Source: Kaistia hirudinis (GTDB lineage Bacteria; Pseudomonadota; Alphaproteobacteria; Rhizobiales; Kaistiaceae). From it: a stretch of DNA of 64,000 nt. Shown here piece by piece: positions 52,360-61,109 of this stretch. Below the pieces are notes generated by a model. That model saw only the letters and a program-made list of their open reading frames with translations. It searched no databases and was not told the DNA's origin. The number at the start of each line of letters is the position of its first letter. Position 1 is the stretch's first letter. Location of the stretch: positions 806,001 to 870,000 of the forward strand of contig NZ_JACIDS010000002.1 in assembly GCF_014196455.1 (NCBI RefSeq), in the 5' to 3' direction. The translations under genes and the position numbers were made by a program.

Positions 52360-53313
52360 ATGCCGATCGAAACGCCCCCATCATCCGCATCATCCGACGT
52401 CGGTGCCATTCCGCGCGCCGAATTCGCCACCCGCCATCTCGCCGCGGCGGACCAGTTCGACGGCTGGCGCGCGCATTATCGCGACACGTTCGATCTGACG
52501 CTCGCGAACGGCCGCGCGGATCGTTACGACGCCACGCACCGCAGCTGGGACCTCGGCGAGCTGACCTTCACGCAGGCCATGATGCCGGCTGGGGTCGGCA
52601 GGCGCTGGCGGCACTGGCAGCGCCCCGTGCGCGACGATTGGATCATGGTGGTTGCGGCCGCCGAGACGAGGCCCGATGTCGGTTTCCGATCGCTCGCGCG
52701 ACCCTTCGAGGGCGCCGGCCACGACGGACACATCCTGTCGCTGTTCCTGCCCCGCGATGCGTTCCGCAGCGAGGCGCAGGCCTTCGACGCTGCGCCGGTC
52801 CGGCTTCCCCATGCCGGCATGGCGGGCCTGATCGGCGATCTCATGCTCTCGCTCGACGACAAGCTGGCGGCGCTTCCCCCTGGCGGGCGGGAGGGCGTCG
52901 CCGCCGCGCTGAGATCGATGGTCGCCGCCTGCATCTCGCCGTCGCCCGAGCATCTCGAGCGGGCGGAAGGCGTGCTCATGTATGCGGTCCGCGAGAAGGC
53001 GGCCCGGATCGTGCGCCGGAACCTCGCCACGCCGGGCTTGGGCCCCGCCATGATCGCAGCGGCGCTCGGCATCTCGCGCTCGTCGCTCTACCGCGCCTTC
53101 GAACCGCATGGCGGCGTGGCCGCCTACATCCAGCGGGAGCGCCTCGACGAGGCGTATCGGCGCCTGTCGATCCCGGGCCAGAGGGGCACGATCAGCGCTC
53201 TCGCCTGGGAACTCGGCTATCCCGACCCCTCGACCTTCACGCGCGCATTCAGGCGCCGATTCGGCCATGCCCCGCGCGATCTGGTCGGCCGGCGAACCGA
53301 AACTCTCGACTGA
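52360..53313 (+). CDS. AraC-family transcriptional regulator
   Basis: This regulator of 317 residues has an N-terminal domain (about 15-190) like the AraC_binding_2 group (FATRHLAAADQFDGWRAHYRD) and a C-terminal AraC DNA-binding domain (about 210-312) with two helix-turn-helix units (AAALGISRSSLYRAFEPHGG and ISALAWELGYPDPSTFTRAF). No obvious target adjoins it; it stands between the LysR gene and a repeat-like palindrome. Confidence 0.9.
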   Translation: MPIETPPSSASSDVGAIPRAEFATRHLAAADQFDGWRAHYRDTFDLTLANGRADRYDATHRSWDLGELTFTQAMMPAGVGRRWRHWQRPVRDDWIMVVAAAETRPDVGFRSLARPFEGAGHDGHILSLFLPRDAFRSEAQAFDAAPVRLPHAGMAGLIGDLMLSLDDKLAALPPGGREGVAAALRSMVAACISPSPEHLERAEGVLMYAVREKAARIVRRNLATPGLGPAMIAAALGISRSSLYRAFEPHGGVAAYIQRERLDEAYRRLSIPGQRGTISALAWELGYPDPSTFTRAFRRRFGHAPRDLVGRRTETLD

Positions 53314-53360
53314 AGCCTAAGCGGGGTGGCGTGCGGCAGGGCGCAACGCGCCCGGCCGTT

Positions 53361-53388
53361 GTCATTGCCGGGCTCGAGCCGGCATCCA
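53361..53388. repeat. Short palindromic repeat related to that at 31.5 kb
   Basis: GTCATTGCCGGGCTCGAGCC followed by GGCATCCA matches the GTCATCCCGGGCTCGACCCG form of the arm at 31571-31603 read on the opposite strand, apart from a few changes. The arms TGCCGG/CCGGCA frame GCTCGAG. It lies in the gap between the AraC gene and the convergent ThuA-like gene. Confidence 0.65.
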
Positions 53389-53452
53389 GACTTGCCGTCC
53401 GTTGGGAAATACTCGCCTCGGGAAGGCGCGTGCCGGCTTTGCGCGAAACCCC

Positions 53453-54094
53453 TCAGCGCGCCGTCCAGAGCAGCCCGCGCTCGAAGATCGTCCGCATCGG
53501 CGGCACGCTGAATTCGGACGCGACATGGCCGAGGGCGGAATAGAAGACGCGACCCGCGCCATAGCGCTTCTTCCAGACCACTGGCATCACGACGCCGTCG
53601 ATCCAGGGCGCATGCGCGCCGCTGAAGGTCGTCGTCGCCAGCACCTCATTGGCCGGGTCGACATGCATGTAATATTGCTCGGAGCGGTAGTCGAAGCTGT
53701 CGATGCCGGCCACGAGCGGATCGTCCGGCCGCGTGACGTCGACGCGATAATCGATGATGTCGCCGGGATGGGCGACCCACTGGCCGCCGACCATGAACTG
53801 GTAGAGCGGCGCGTTGCGGAACGAATCGCCCATGCCGCCGTGATAGCCGGCGAGACCCACGCCGCCGCGCACGGCCGCCTCGAGATTGGCGAGCTCGTCC
53901 TTCTCGATCGTCGACATGGTCACGATCGGCACGATCAGGCTCAGATCCGCGAGGCCCGGTTCGGCGAAGGCGGCCGTCGAATTCTCGACGCGCACGTCGA
54001 AACCCGCCGCCTCCAGCATGTCCTTCACCACCGCCGCGCCCTGGCGCGGCTCATGGCCTTCCCAGCCGCCCCAGACGATCAGTGCACGCCGCAT
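53453..54094 (-). CDS. ThuA-like protein (trehalose utilisation family)
   Basis: This 213-residue protein of the ThuA family has a flavodoxin/glutamine-amidotransferase-like fold. ATG 54094 is taken for its GGAGGAGG ribosome site. The N-terminus RALIVWGGWEGHEP is the usual family start, with GLAGYHGGMGDSFRN, GGQWVAHPG and HVDPANEVLATT further on. ThuA of Sinorhizobium acts with ThuB in trehalose or related disaccharide oxidation, but no ThuB-like dehydrogenase is next to it here. The stop lies 139 bases from the AraC gene. Confidence 0.85.
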   Translation of the reverse strand: MRRALIVWGGWEGHEPRQGAAVVKDMLEAAGFDVRVENSTAAFAEPGLADLSLIVPIVTMSTIEKDELANLEAAVRGGVGLAGYHGGMGDSFRNAPLYQFMVGGQWVAHPGDIIDYRVDVTRPDDPLVAGIDSFDYRSEQYYMHVDPANEVLATTTFSGAHAPWIDGVVMPVVWKKRYGAGRVFYSALGHVASEFSVPPMRTIFERGLLWTAR

Positions 54095-54215
54095 CGCTTT
54101 CCTCCTCCGCATATCCAGCCCTGCGGTCAAAGGACCGATCGCCATCGATGTCAAGCGGCTGCCGCTTCGCGCGGCGATCGGCTAGAAGCAGCGGCGAGGC
54201 TCGCGAGGAGTGACC

Positions 54216-54806
54216 ATGAGCGACTGGAACGAACGCGTCAGACCGATCGAATCCGTACTTCTGTCGGAAAACTGGGGCAAACTGCACCGCAATGTCTTCG
54301 ACTATCGTCGTTCCGACGGCACTTGGCAGCGCCAGATCCGCGAGACCTATGATCGCGGCGACGGCGCGGCGGTTCTTGCCTACGACCCGGACCGCAATAC
54401 AGTCCTGCTGATCCGCCAGTTTCGCTTTCCGGCCTGGAAACGCGGCCATGCCGAGCCGCTGATCGAGGTCTGCGCCGGCCTGCTCGATGCAGACGATCCC
54501 GTCACCTGCATCAAGAAGGAGGCGGAGGAGGAGATGGGTGTCACCATCGAGACGCCCGAGCGGGTCTTCGTCTCCTTCATGTCGCCCGGCAGCGTCGTCG
54601 AGCAGCTGCATCTCTTCGTCGCCCGCTATACGCCGGCGGATCGGAGCGGCGCCGGCGGCGGCCATGTCGCGGAGGGCGAGGACATCGAAGTGCTCGAACT
54701 CCCGTTCCCCGAGGCGATGGCGATGGTCGACGATGGCAGGATCTGCGATGCCAAGACGATCATGCTGCTGCAGCATGCCGCGCTGAAAGGCCTCGTGAAG
54801 GCCTGA
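54216..54806 (+). CDS. nudK: Nudix hydrolase, NudK-like (GDP-mannose pyrophosphatase family)
   Basis: This 196-residue Nudix enzyme starts at ATG 54216 with GAGGAG upstream. The Nudix box is EVCAGLLDADDP followed by VTCIKKEAEEEMGV. It matches the NudK form, GLLDxDEPxVCIRKEAxEE, except that the first glutamate position is D, which is conservative. The length equals E. coli NudK (191). NudK hydrolyses GDP-mannose and other nucleotide sugars to sugar phosphate plus GMP. The neighbouring gene encodes a secreted protein of unknown role. Confidence 0.85.
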   Translation: MSDWNERVRPIESVLLSENWGKLHRNVFDYRRSDGTWQRQIRETYDRGDGAAVLAYDPDRNTVLLIRQFRFPAWKRGHAEPLIEVCAGLLDADDPVTCIKKEAEEEMGVTIETPERVFVSFMSPGSVVEQLHLFVARYTPADRSGAGGGHVAEGEDIEVLELPFPEAMAMVDDGRICDAKTIMLLQHAALKGLVKA

Positions 54807-54885
54807 TCGGCGCTCGTGTCGCCCTCGATTTCCCAAGCCGGCCGTGATTGACTTCGCTGCCGATTCCAACTGGCGGATGATCCGA

Positions 54886-55269
54886 ATGAACCGACTTCCC
54901 GTGATCGCCGCGGCCCTTGCCGCCGCACTTTCCACCATGCCCGTGCTGCCCGCTTCCGCTGCGGCCAAGGATCCGTCCTGCAAGTCGACCCGCTGGAGCA
55001 TGGCTTTGCCGGCCGGCTCCAGCGACGAGAGCAAGGTGATCGTCGACAGCCCCGACAACAAGGTCTGGCGCGTCGGCGCAGGCGGCGTGCCGCCGAGCGT
55101 GATGCTGGTGATCGAGTATCGCAGCACCAATGGCACCAAGGGCGAACTGGTGCTGCAGTCGGGCAGGGCCGAGTTCGTCGAAGGCTCGACCGTCACGATG
55201 CATCTGCGACGCGTCGGAAGCGGACGCGACGGCGTCTCCGTCGCCGGCACCTATCAGGTGAAGTGCTGA
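54886..55269 (+). CDS. Small secreted protein of unknown function
   Basis: From ATG 54886 this is a 127-residue precursor with a signal peptide (MNRLPVIAAALAAALSTMPV, cleavage near ASA-AA) and a mature part of about 100 residues containing two cysteines (DPSCKSTRWSM near the start and YQVKC at the end) that could form a disulfide. The alternating beta-strand pattern (KVIVDS, VWRVGAGG, VMLVIEYR and TVTMHLRRVG) suggests a beta-sandwich. The start is uncertain; GTG 54844 and ATG 54877 are in frame. Confidence 0.7.
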   Translation: MNRLPVIAAALAAALSTMPVLPASAAAKDPSCKSTRWSMALPAGSSDESKVIVDSPDNKVWRVGAGGVPPSVMLVIEYRSTNGTKGELVLQSGRAEFVEGSTVTMHLRRVGSGRDGVSVAGTYQVKC

Positions 55270-55285
55270 GCCGATCGACTGACGT

Positions 55286-55732
55286 TCAACCGGGCAGGGC
55301 GTCGTAGCGCGCCCTGGCACCCCGGACGGCGTCATGATTGGCCGAGGCCCATCGCGTCAGCTCGGCCATCGGACCGACCAGCGAATGGCCGAGTTCCGAA
55401 AGGCTGTACTCGACCTGCGGCGGTGTCGTCGGGAAGACGCGCCGCTCGACGAGACCGTCGCGCTCGAGGCTGCGCAGCGTCACGGTCAGCATGCGCTGCG
55501 ACACGCCGCCGACGCTGCGCTTCAGCGCGTTGAAGCGCTGTGGCCCCTCCGAGAGGCGCAGCACCACCAGAAAACTCCAGGCATCGCCAAGCCGGTCGAG
55601 CACGTCGCGCACGGGGCATTGCGAGGCGGCGGTGAAATCGCCGCGCGGGCCGATCAGCTTCTGCACCATGTCGTCCGGCACCAATTCGGCCACGCGATCG
55701 ATAAGGCTGGTGCGGCCCGGCTGCTGGTTCAT
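55286..55732 (-). CDS. HxlR-family transcriptional regulator (QorR/YtfH-like)
   Basis: This 148-residue regulator (ATG 55732, AGGAGA upstream) has the HxlR winged helix-turn-helix (about 45-125; CPVRDVLDRLGDAWSFLVVL, FNALKRSVGGVSQRMLTVTL and DGLVERRVFPTTPPQVEYSL). A cysteine at the start of the domain (SQCPVRD) is the position used for redox or quinone sensing by HypR and QorR. It diverges from the QorB-like oxidoreductase gene, the same arrangement as ytfH-ytfG of E. coli, so it probably represses that gene through the GTTAC palindrome between them. Confidence 0.9.
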   Translation of the reverse strand: MNQQPGRTSLIDRVAELVPDDMVQKLIGPRGDFTAASQCPVRDVLDRLGDAWSFLVVLRLSEGPQRFNALKRSVGGVSQRMLTVTLRSLERDGLVERRVFPTTPPQVEYSLSELGHSLVGPMAELTRWASANHDAVRGARARYDALPG

Positions 55733-55828
55733 GGCGCGCTTCTCCTGCTCAAGACGACCGCGGCGGTTCCGCCGGTGTGCCTTAGGCAAGGATAAATGCG
55801 CTCTTCCGCTCGGACGAACAAGCCCTTA

Positions 55829-55843
55829 GTTACGATCAGTAAC
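55829..55843. promoter_or_regulatory. GTTAC-N5-GTAAC operator between the HxlR and QorB genes
   Basis: GTTACgatcaGTAAC is a perfect 5-bp inverted repeat with a 5-base spacer, placed 45 bases before the oxidoreductase start and about 97 before the regulator start. HxlR-type regulators bind this kind of short GTAC-like palindrome, so it is the likely site for control of both genes. Confidence 0.75.
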
Positions 55844-55887
55844 CACGCCGTCATGGCGCGGTCCCGTTTTTCCCAAGGAGTGTTCCC

Positions 55888-56772
55888 GTGAGCGCAGACA
55901 AATATCTCGTGACCGGCGCCAGCGGCCATCTCGGCCGCATCGTGGTCGACGCGCTGCTCGAAGCCAATGTCGGCCCGATCATCGCTACGACGCGCAATCC
56001 CGCCAAGCTGGCGGATCTCGCGGCGCGCGGTGTCGACGTGCGGGCCGCCGATTTCGACGATCCCGCAAGTCTGCCGGCTGCCTTCGCCGGGGCGACGCGC
56101 GGCCTGCTGATCAGCACGGATGCGCTCGACGGTTCGGACCGCCGTCTCACCCAGCATCGCGCCGCGGTTGCTGCCGCCGAGGCGGCCGGGCTCGGACACC
56201 TCGCCTATCTCTCCGCACCCGCGCCCTATCCGACGCCCGGGCCGAGCCTGATTGCGGACCATTATTGGACCGAGCAGGCGCTGGCCGCATCCGGCCTCGG
56301 CTGGACGATCCTGCGCGACCACATCTACACCGACTATCTACTGATGAGCCTGCCGCATGCTGTCCAGACCGGCCAGCTCTTCTCGGCGACGGGCAAGGGC
56401 GCGCGTAATTTCGTCCTGCGCGCCGATTGCGCCCGCACGGCTGCGGCGGTTCTGGCCTCCGATTTCACCGGACGCCAGATTCTCGACGTCACCGGCCCGG
56501 CGCCGCTCACCTTCGACGAACTGGCCGCGCTGACCAGCGAGATTTCGGGCAAGCCGGTGCAGCACATCGCCGTGCCGGCGGAAGGCCTGAAGCAGGGCCT
56601 CGTCGGCGCCGGCTTGCCGCCCTTCATGGCCGAGCAGCTCGTCGCCTTCGATGTCGACGCCTCGAAGGGCTTCCACGCGATCACCACCTCGGTGGTGAAG
56701 GACTGGACCGGCCGCGAGCCGGGCTCGGTCCGCGACTTCCTGGTCGCGAACCGCGCGGCGCTCGTCGGCTGA
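55888..56772 (+). CDS. qorB: NAD(P)H-binding oxidoreductase, QorB/YtfG-like quinone oxidoreductase
   Basis: This 294-residue NmrA-type short-chain dehydrogenase relative starts at GTG 55888 after AAGGAGTG. It carries the nucleotide-binding motif YLVTGASGHLGRIVVDALL, ATTRNPAKLADLA and AYLSAPAPYP, closely resembling E. coli QorB (YtfG). It probably reduces quinones with NADPH and protects against quinone stress. Its stop is 3 bases from the convergent mrp gene. Confidence 0.88.
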   Translation: MSADKYLVTGASGHLGRIVVDALLEANVGPIIATTRNPAKLADLAARGVDVRAADFDDPASLPAAFAGATRGLLISTDALDGSDRRLTQHRAAVAAAEAAGLGHLAYLSAPAPYPTPGPSLIADHYWTEQALAASGLGWTILRDHIYTDYLLMSLPHAVQTGQLFSATGKGARNFVLRADCARTAAAVLASDFTGRQILDVTGPAPLTFDELAALTSEISGKPVQHIAVPAEGLKQGLVGAGLPPFMAEQLVAFDVDASKGFHAITTSVVKDWTGREPGSVRDFLVANRAALVG

Positions 56773-56775
56773 GCC

Positions 56776-57909
56776 TTATTCGATGACGATGCGGGGCGGG
56801 GCCTTGGCTCCCGTCCCGCCCGAGACGCCCTCCCAGATCATGGTCGCGATCGAGCGATAGGTCGCGGCATAGGTGCCGGCCGGATCGGAGGCGACGATCG
56901 GATTGCCCGAATCGGACGTCTCGCGAATCGCGAGTTCCAGCGGAATCTCGCCGAGGAACGGGACGCCGAGCCGCTCCGCCTCATGGCGGGCGCCGCCATG
57001 GCCGAAAATGTCCGAGCGCGTGCCGCAATGCGGGCACAGAAAATAGCTCATGTTCTCGACGATGCCGAGGATCGGCACGTCGACCTTGCGGAACATGGCG
57101 AGGCCCTTGCGCGCATCGATGAGCGCCAGATCCTGCGGCGTCGAGACGATAACGGCGCCGGCGAGCGGCACCTGCTGCGCCATGGTCAGCTGCGCGTCGC
57201 CGGTTCCCGGCGGCATGTCGACGACGAGAATGTCGAGCGGCGCCCAGGCGACCTCGCGCAGCATCTGCGTCAGCGCCGACATGACCATCGGCCCGCGCCA
57301 GATCATCGGCGTCTCCTCTTCGACGAGGAAGCCCATCGACATCGCCTTGATCCCGAAGGCTTCCATCGGCTTCAGCGTCCGCCCGTCCACGGTCTGCGGC
57401 CGGCCCGAGAGGCCGAGCAGGCGCGGCACCGACGGGCCGTAGATATCGGCGTCCAGCAGGCCGACCTTGAGGCCGTTCGCGGCGAGCGCCAGCGCCAGAT
57501 TGACCGCCGTCGTCGACTTGCCGACGCCGCCCTTGCCGGAAGCCACCGCGACGATGGCGCCGACGCCGGGCACGCCCGGCTTGCCGGAGGCCGAGGTCGG
57601 CGCGCTCGGCTTTGCGGGCCGGGGCGGGGGCGCGGCGGCCGCCGGCTGCGCGCCGCCCTTCTTCTCGGCGGTGAGGATCACCAGCGCGCTCTCGACGCCC
57701 GGCAGCGCCCGGACGGCGGCCGAGGCCTGTTCGCGCAGCGGCTCCAGCGTCGCGGCGCGTGCGGCGTCGACCGTGATCGAGAACATCACCTTGCCGCCGT
57801 TCACCAGAATGTCCGAGACGAGCCCGAGCGAGACGATATCGCCGCCGCCATCGGGGCCGGGAACGGTGGCGAGGCGTGCGAGGATGGCGTCGCGATCGGG
57901 ATTTGCCAT
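56776..57909 (-). CDS. mrp: Iron-sulfur cluster carrier ATPase Mrp (ApbC/NBP35 family)
   Basis: This 377-residue cytosolic P-loop scaffold carries and delivers Fe-S clusters. It has an N-terminal DUF59/MIP18-like domain (about 1-80), a linker rich in Ala and Pro (about 82-112), and the ATPase core with the deviant Walker A GKGGVGKST (125-133), LLDADIYGPS and VVDMPPGTGD. The cluster-bridging cysteines are C292 and C295 (YFLCPHCG). ATG 57909 is chosen; the upstream frame to 58008 lacks homology. It is transcribed away from the porin gene. Confidence 0.94.
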   Translation of the reverse strand: MANPDRDAILARLATVPGPDGGGDIVSLGLVSDILVNGGKVMFSITVDAARAATLEPLREQASAAVRALPGVESALVILTAEKKGGAQPAAAAPPPRPAKPSAPTSASGKPGVPGVGAIVAVASGKGGVGKSTTAVNLALALAANGLKVGLLDADIYGPSVPRLLGLSGRPQTVDGRTLKPMEAFGIKAMSMGFLVEEETPMIWRGPMVMSALTQMLREVAWAPLDILVVDMPPGTGDAQLTMAQQVPLAGAVIVSTPQDLALIDARKGLAMFRKVDVPILGIVENMSYFLCPHCGTRSDIFGHGGARHEAERLGVPFLGEIPLELAIRETSDSGNPIVASDPAGTYAATYRSIATMIWEGVSGGTGAKAPPRIVIE

Positions 57910-58300
57910 GAAATGTACCTGTGTCGAGCTGGCCGCGGGGACGGCGATCCTGTGGGGGAAACGGCGCGAAACGGCGCCGGACGGCCAGTTCGGGCCGCGC
58001 GATGCCATGTCTGCGGCAAGGTCTTAGCGAAACCTTACCGGCAAAGCGATGATGATCCCCCTTGGTGTTGCATTTCCGTCATAGCGCATGAGGGGGCATT
58101 CGGTATGATCCCAATCACGGAATCGAACTGCGTGATTCCGGTTGCTTTACCGGCACCCAGGGGTGGGGCCACCAAGGTAGTGCAGCTGAACGGGGATGTG
58201 ACGAACTTCGAACGGGCCGACATGAAAACAGCCTTGCGGCGGTTTTCAGGCAACGAGAAGGAAAGCTAGTCTCCTGGTTTAACCTTTTGGAGGTCAGGAA
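57910..58300. other. Intergenic region between mrp and the porin gene
   Basis: These 391 bases hold no gene I can support. A 54-codon frame at 58105-58269 is open but unproven. Its beginning contains an inverted repeat, CGGAATC at 58118-58124 and GATTCCG at 58134-58140. The porin transcript probably starts within this region and has a long leader. Confidence 0.5.
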
Positions 58301-59623
58301 ATGAACTTCAAGACCCTTCTCCTCGGCTCTGCCGCTGCCATGATCGTGGCCGGCGGCGCTCAGGCGGCGGATCTCACGGTCGCCGAGCCGGTCGACTACG
58401 TGAAGGTCTGCGACGCTTTCGGCGCGGGCTTCTACTACTCGCCCGGCACCGACACCTGCATCAAGGTCGGCGGCTATGTGAAGTTCGGTACGTCGGTCGG
58501 TCACACCGACTACGGCAACTATGTCGGCGCCTATCCGAATTCCGACTGGTCGAACTTCTACACCGAAGTGTCGATCCAGCTGACGGCTTCGTCGGTCACC
58601 GAGTTCGGTAACCTGACGGGCTTCTTGGACGTCCGCGCTCAGACGGGCAACTCCGGTGGCTTCACCGAGTCGCTGACGCAGGCCGCCAACTCGGTCACGA
58701 AGTCGGCTTACCTCGACAGCGCCTACCTGCAGCTTGGCCCGCTCAAGGCTGGTTACTTCACGTCGCTGTTCGACTTCGGCCGTGGCTACACCGACACCGG
58801 CGTGTTCGGTTCGGACACGACCGCCGACCAGATCCAGCTGAACTACGCTGTCAACGGCTTCGGCCTCGCGCTCTCGGTCGAAGACCAGCGCGATCGTGGT
58901 TCGACCGGCAACACCGGCGGCATCGAGTCCGAGACGACGCTCTATGCAACGGGCACTCCGCCGGTTCTCGGCGCGTCGACCGTCTACTATCAGGGCGGTT
59001 CGGATAACGTCCCGAACGTCATCGGCGCGGTCAGCTATGCTTCGGGCATCTTCTCGACGAAGATCGCTGCGGCTTACACCGATCTGGCGCTCGACCGTAC
59101 GGTCACCGCGGGCTATCAGCCGACGCCGACCTCTGCTACCGGCGATCTGCTGACCTATACGGCTAAGTCGGGCTGGGCCATCGGCGGCAATGTCGAGTTC
59201 GCGCTCGACAGCTTCTCGGCCGGCGACAAGTTCACCGTCTTCGGCGCTTATGGTGACAACGCGAACTCCTTCACGGGTATCGCGGGTGGCACCTCGGTTG
59301 CTGGCGTCGGCGGCTTCGGCACCAACCAGCTCGCCGCTGTTGCTCCCGGCACCTCGTGGAGCGCCGGTGCTTCGTACAAGCATGTCTGGACCCCGTCCGT
59401 CTGGTCGGCGATCTCCGGCGGCTATGCTTCGTATGATGGCGACGGCACCTGGCGCGGTGCGGACAGCCTGAACGCCTGGCGTCTGCAGGCTTCGACCGGC
59501 TGGACCCCTGTCAAGGGCCTCGACGTCATGCTCGACGGCGGCTACACCTCGGTTGACGGTGACGGCGCCATCGGCGACGGCGACGCCTGGGCGGTCAACC
59601 TCTGGCTGAAGCGTTCCTGGTAA
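58301..59623 (+). CDS. Outer-membrane porin (Porin_2 family)
   Basis: This general diffusion porin of 440 residues has a signal peptide (MNFKTLLLGSAAAMIVAGGA, cleavage near AQA-AD). The mature start ADLTVAEPVDYVKVCDAFG is the classic Porin_2 pattern of Rhizobiales, with the two-cysteine segment YVKVCDAF and TDTCIKVGGYVKFG. The body alternates beta strands, as for a 16-stranded barrel, and ends in the terminal aromatic residue W (LWLKRSW) needed for outer-membrane assembly. An AGGTCAGGAA ribosome site precedes the ATG, and a strong terminator follows. Confidence 0.95.
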   Translation: MNFKTLLLGSAAAMIVAGGAQAADLTVAEPVDYVKVCDAFGAGFYYSPGTDTCIKVGGYVKFGTSVGHTDYGNYVGAYPNSDWSNFYTEVSIQLTASSVTEFGNLTGFLDVRAQTGNSGGFTESLTQAANSVTKSAYLDSAYLQLGPLKAGYFTSLFDFGRGYTDTGVFGSDTTADQIQLNYAVNGFGLALSVEDQRDRGSTGNTGGIESETTLYATGTPPVLGASTVYYQGGSDNVPNVIGAVSYASGIFSTKIAAAYTDLALDRTVTAGYQPTPTSATGDLLTYTAKSGWAIGGNVEFALDSFSAGDKFTVFGAYGDNANSFTGIAGGTSVAGVGGFGTNQLAAVAPGTSWSAGASYKHVWTPSVWSAISGGYASYDGDGTWRGADSLNAWRLQASTGWTPVKGLDVMLDGGYTSVDGDGAIGDGDAWAVNLWLKRSW

Positions 59624-59647
59624 GTCCAGGATCCTTCGGGATTTAAG

Positions 59648-59680
59648 AAGTCCGGCGGAGCAATCCGCCGGACTTTTTTA
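59648..59680 (+). terminator. Rho-independent terminator after the porin gene
   Basis: A perfect 12-bp stem (AAGTCCGGCGGA and TCCGCCGGACTT) is capped by a GCAA tetraloop and followed by TTTTA. It is 25 bases past the porin stop. Confidence 0.95.
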
Positions 59681-59796
59681 TTGTCCGGACGGTTATGGCC
59701 GCCCGGCTTTCGCTTGACCGCAGCGCAGGCTGATCGATTGGTCGCGCGGCCTTCGATGAGCTTGCCCCGCTGCCGTTTCTCGCGCAGGGTCTGATC

Positions 59797-60549
59797 ATGG
59801 AGTGGTCGGACGACGCAATCGTGCTGGCGGTGCGCAGGCATGGCGATGCGAGCCTCGTGCTCGAATTGATGACCCGCGCGCATGGTCGCCATCTGGGCTT
59901 GGTCCGAGGCGGTCGTTCGCGCGCGCTGGCCGCGGTGCTGCAGCCGGGCAATGGCGTCGTGGCGCTCTGGCGCGCACGGCTCGATCAGCATCTCGGCCAA
60001 TACACGATCGAGCCCCGTCAGCTGCGGGCTGCGAGAGTCATCGGCGCTGCTGTCCCGCTCTTCACGCTGCAGGTTCTCACCGCGCACATGCACCTTCTGC
60101 CGGAGCGTGAGCCGCATGCCGCACTTTTCGGTGGCCTGGAGGCGGCGCTCGATGTGCTCGCGGCGGATGTCCCGCCCGGAACCGATGAGCTTTGCGCGTT
60201 TCTCGTCCGCTTCGAACTGGCGCTACTCGACGAGCTCGGCTTCGGGCTCGATCTCGAGCGCTGCGCGCGGACCGGGTCGCGGGAGGATCTCGCCTATGTG
60301 TCGCCGCGATCGGGGCGGGCGGTCAGCCGCGAAGGCGCGGTCGGCTATGAGGACCGCCTGTTGCCGCTGCCATCATTCCTGCGCGGCGACACGCGATCGA
60401 ACCGGGGCCCCGCGGAGATCACCGACGGTCTCCGCCTCACCGCCCATTTCCTGACACGCGATCTCTACGCGCCGCGGCAGCTGAGCCTGCCGACCGCGCG
60501 TGACGAATTGCTTGCCCGCCTGACCCGGGAGAGGTCGGAAGCGGCGTGA
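59797..60549 (+). CDS. recO: DNA repair protein RecO
   Basis: RecO loads RecA with RecR in recombinational gap repair. The 250-residue protein starts with the RecO OB-fold (about 1-80; DDAIVLAVRRHGDASLVLEL and HLGLVRGGRSRALAAVLQ then PGNGV), followed by a helical domain with FLVRFELALLDELGFGLDLE and C-terminal helices LTAHFLTRDLYAPRQ. The length agrees with the family. It is downstream of the porin terminator and has its own promoter region. Confidence 0.94.
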   Translation: MEWSDDAIVLAVRRHGDASLVLELMTRAHGRHLGLVRGGRSRALAAVLQPGNGVVALWRARLDQHLGQYTIEPRQLRAARVIGAAVPLFTLQVLTAHMHLLPEREPHAALFGGLEAALDVLAADVPPGTDELCAFLVRFELALLDELGFGLDLERCARTGSREDLAYVSPRSGRAVSREGAVGYEDRLLPLPSFLRGDTRSNRGPAEITDGLRLTAHFLTRDLYAPRQLSLPTARDELLARLTRERSEAA

Positions 60550-60623
60550 CGATCTGGGAGATCAGGAGGCTTCGCGCATCCCTGGTCGGGCGCCCGGGGG
60601 CGCCGACCTAGCGAAAGGGCCGA

Positions 60624-60920
60624 TCAACGGCCCCAGCAGAACCGGCGAACCTTCGAGGAATAGCGCCAGGGCTGCACGATGATGTCCGTATTGCAGCGAT
60701 TATTGATCGCCTGCTGCGTGCGCGGATCGAGCGAGGCCTTGAACGCCATCAGCGAGGCGACATCGTTCGGGATCGGTGTCAGGTCGAAACCGAAGACCTG
60801 CCAATCCGGCAAGAGCTGCGAATAGCCATCATAGGTGCTGCCGCCGCGGGCAGACGCTTCGCTCGCGCCGAGAGCCAGCACGGCGCCGACGACGAACAGT
60901 TTGAGCAGCGATGATCTCAT
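60624..60920 (-). CDS. Small secreted protein of unknown function
   Basis: This 98-residue precursor has a signal peptide (MRSSLLKLFVVGAVLALGAS, cleavage near ASA) and a mature part with two cysteines (NNRCNTDII and RRFCWGR) and several aromatic residues (DWQVFGFDLTP and QPWRYSSKVRRFCW). Similar peptides are common in Rhizobiales but have no known function. The gene is convergent with recO, 74 bases away. Confidence 0.75.
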   Translation of the reverse strand: MRSSLLKLFVVGAVLALGASEASARGGSTYDGYSQLLPDWQVFGFDLTPIPNDVASLMAFKASLDPRTQQAINNRCNTDIIVQPWRYSSKVRRFCWGR

Positions 60921-61109
60921 CAGGCTTTCCTCGGGAGCATCGTTCAGTTCCCTATATCGAATTCATCTTGGCCTGTCCCGCGTAAACGGACCCTCAATGA
61001 GCGATCGGCCTGTGGAAGCTGGTCGGCGCCGCATGATAGGGTCCCGCGCGAAATCGGGGCGCCGCCGGACTGGCCGGTGCGGCCCCGACCGCCCAGAAGG
61101 GAAGATGAC

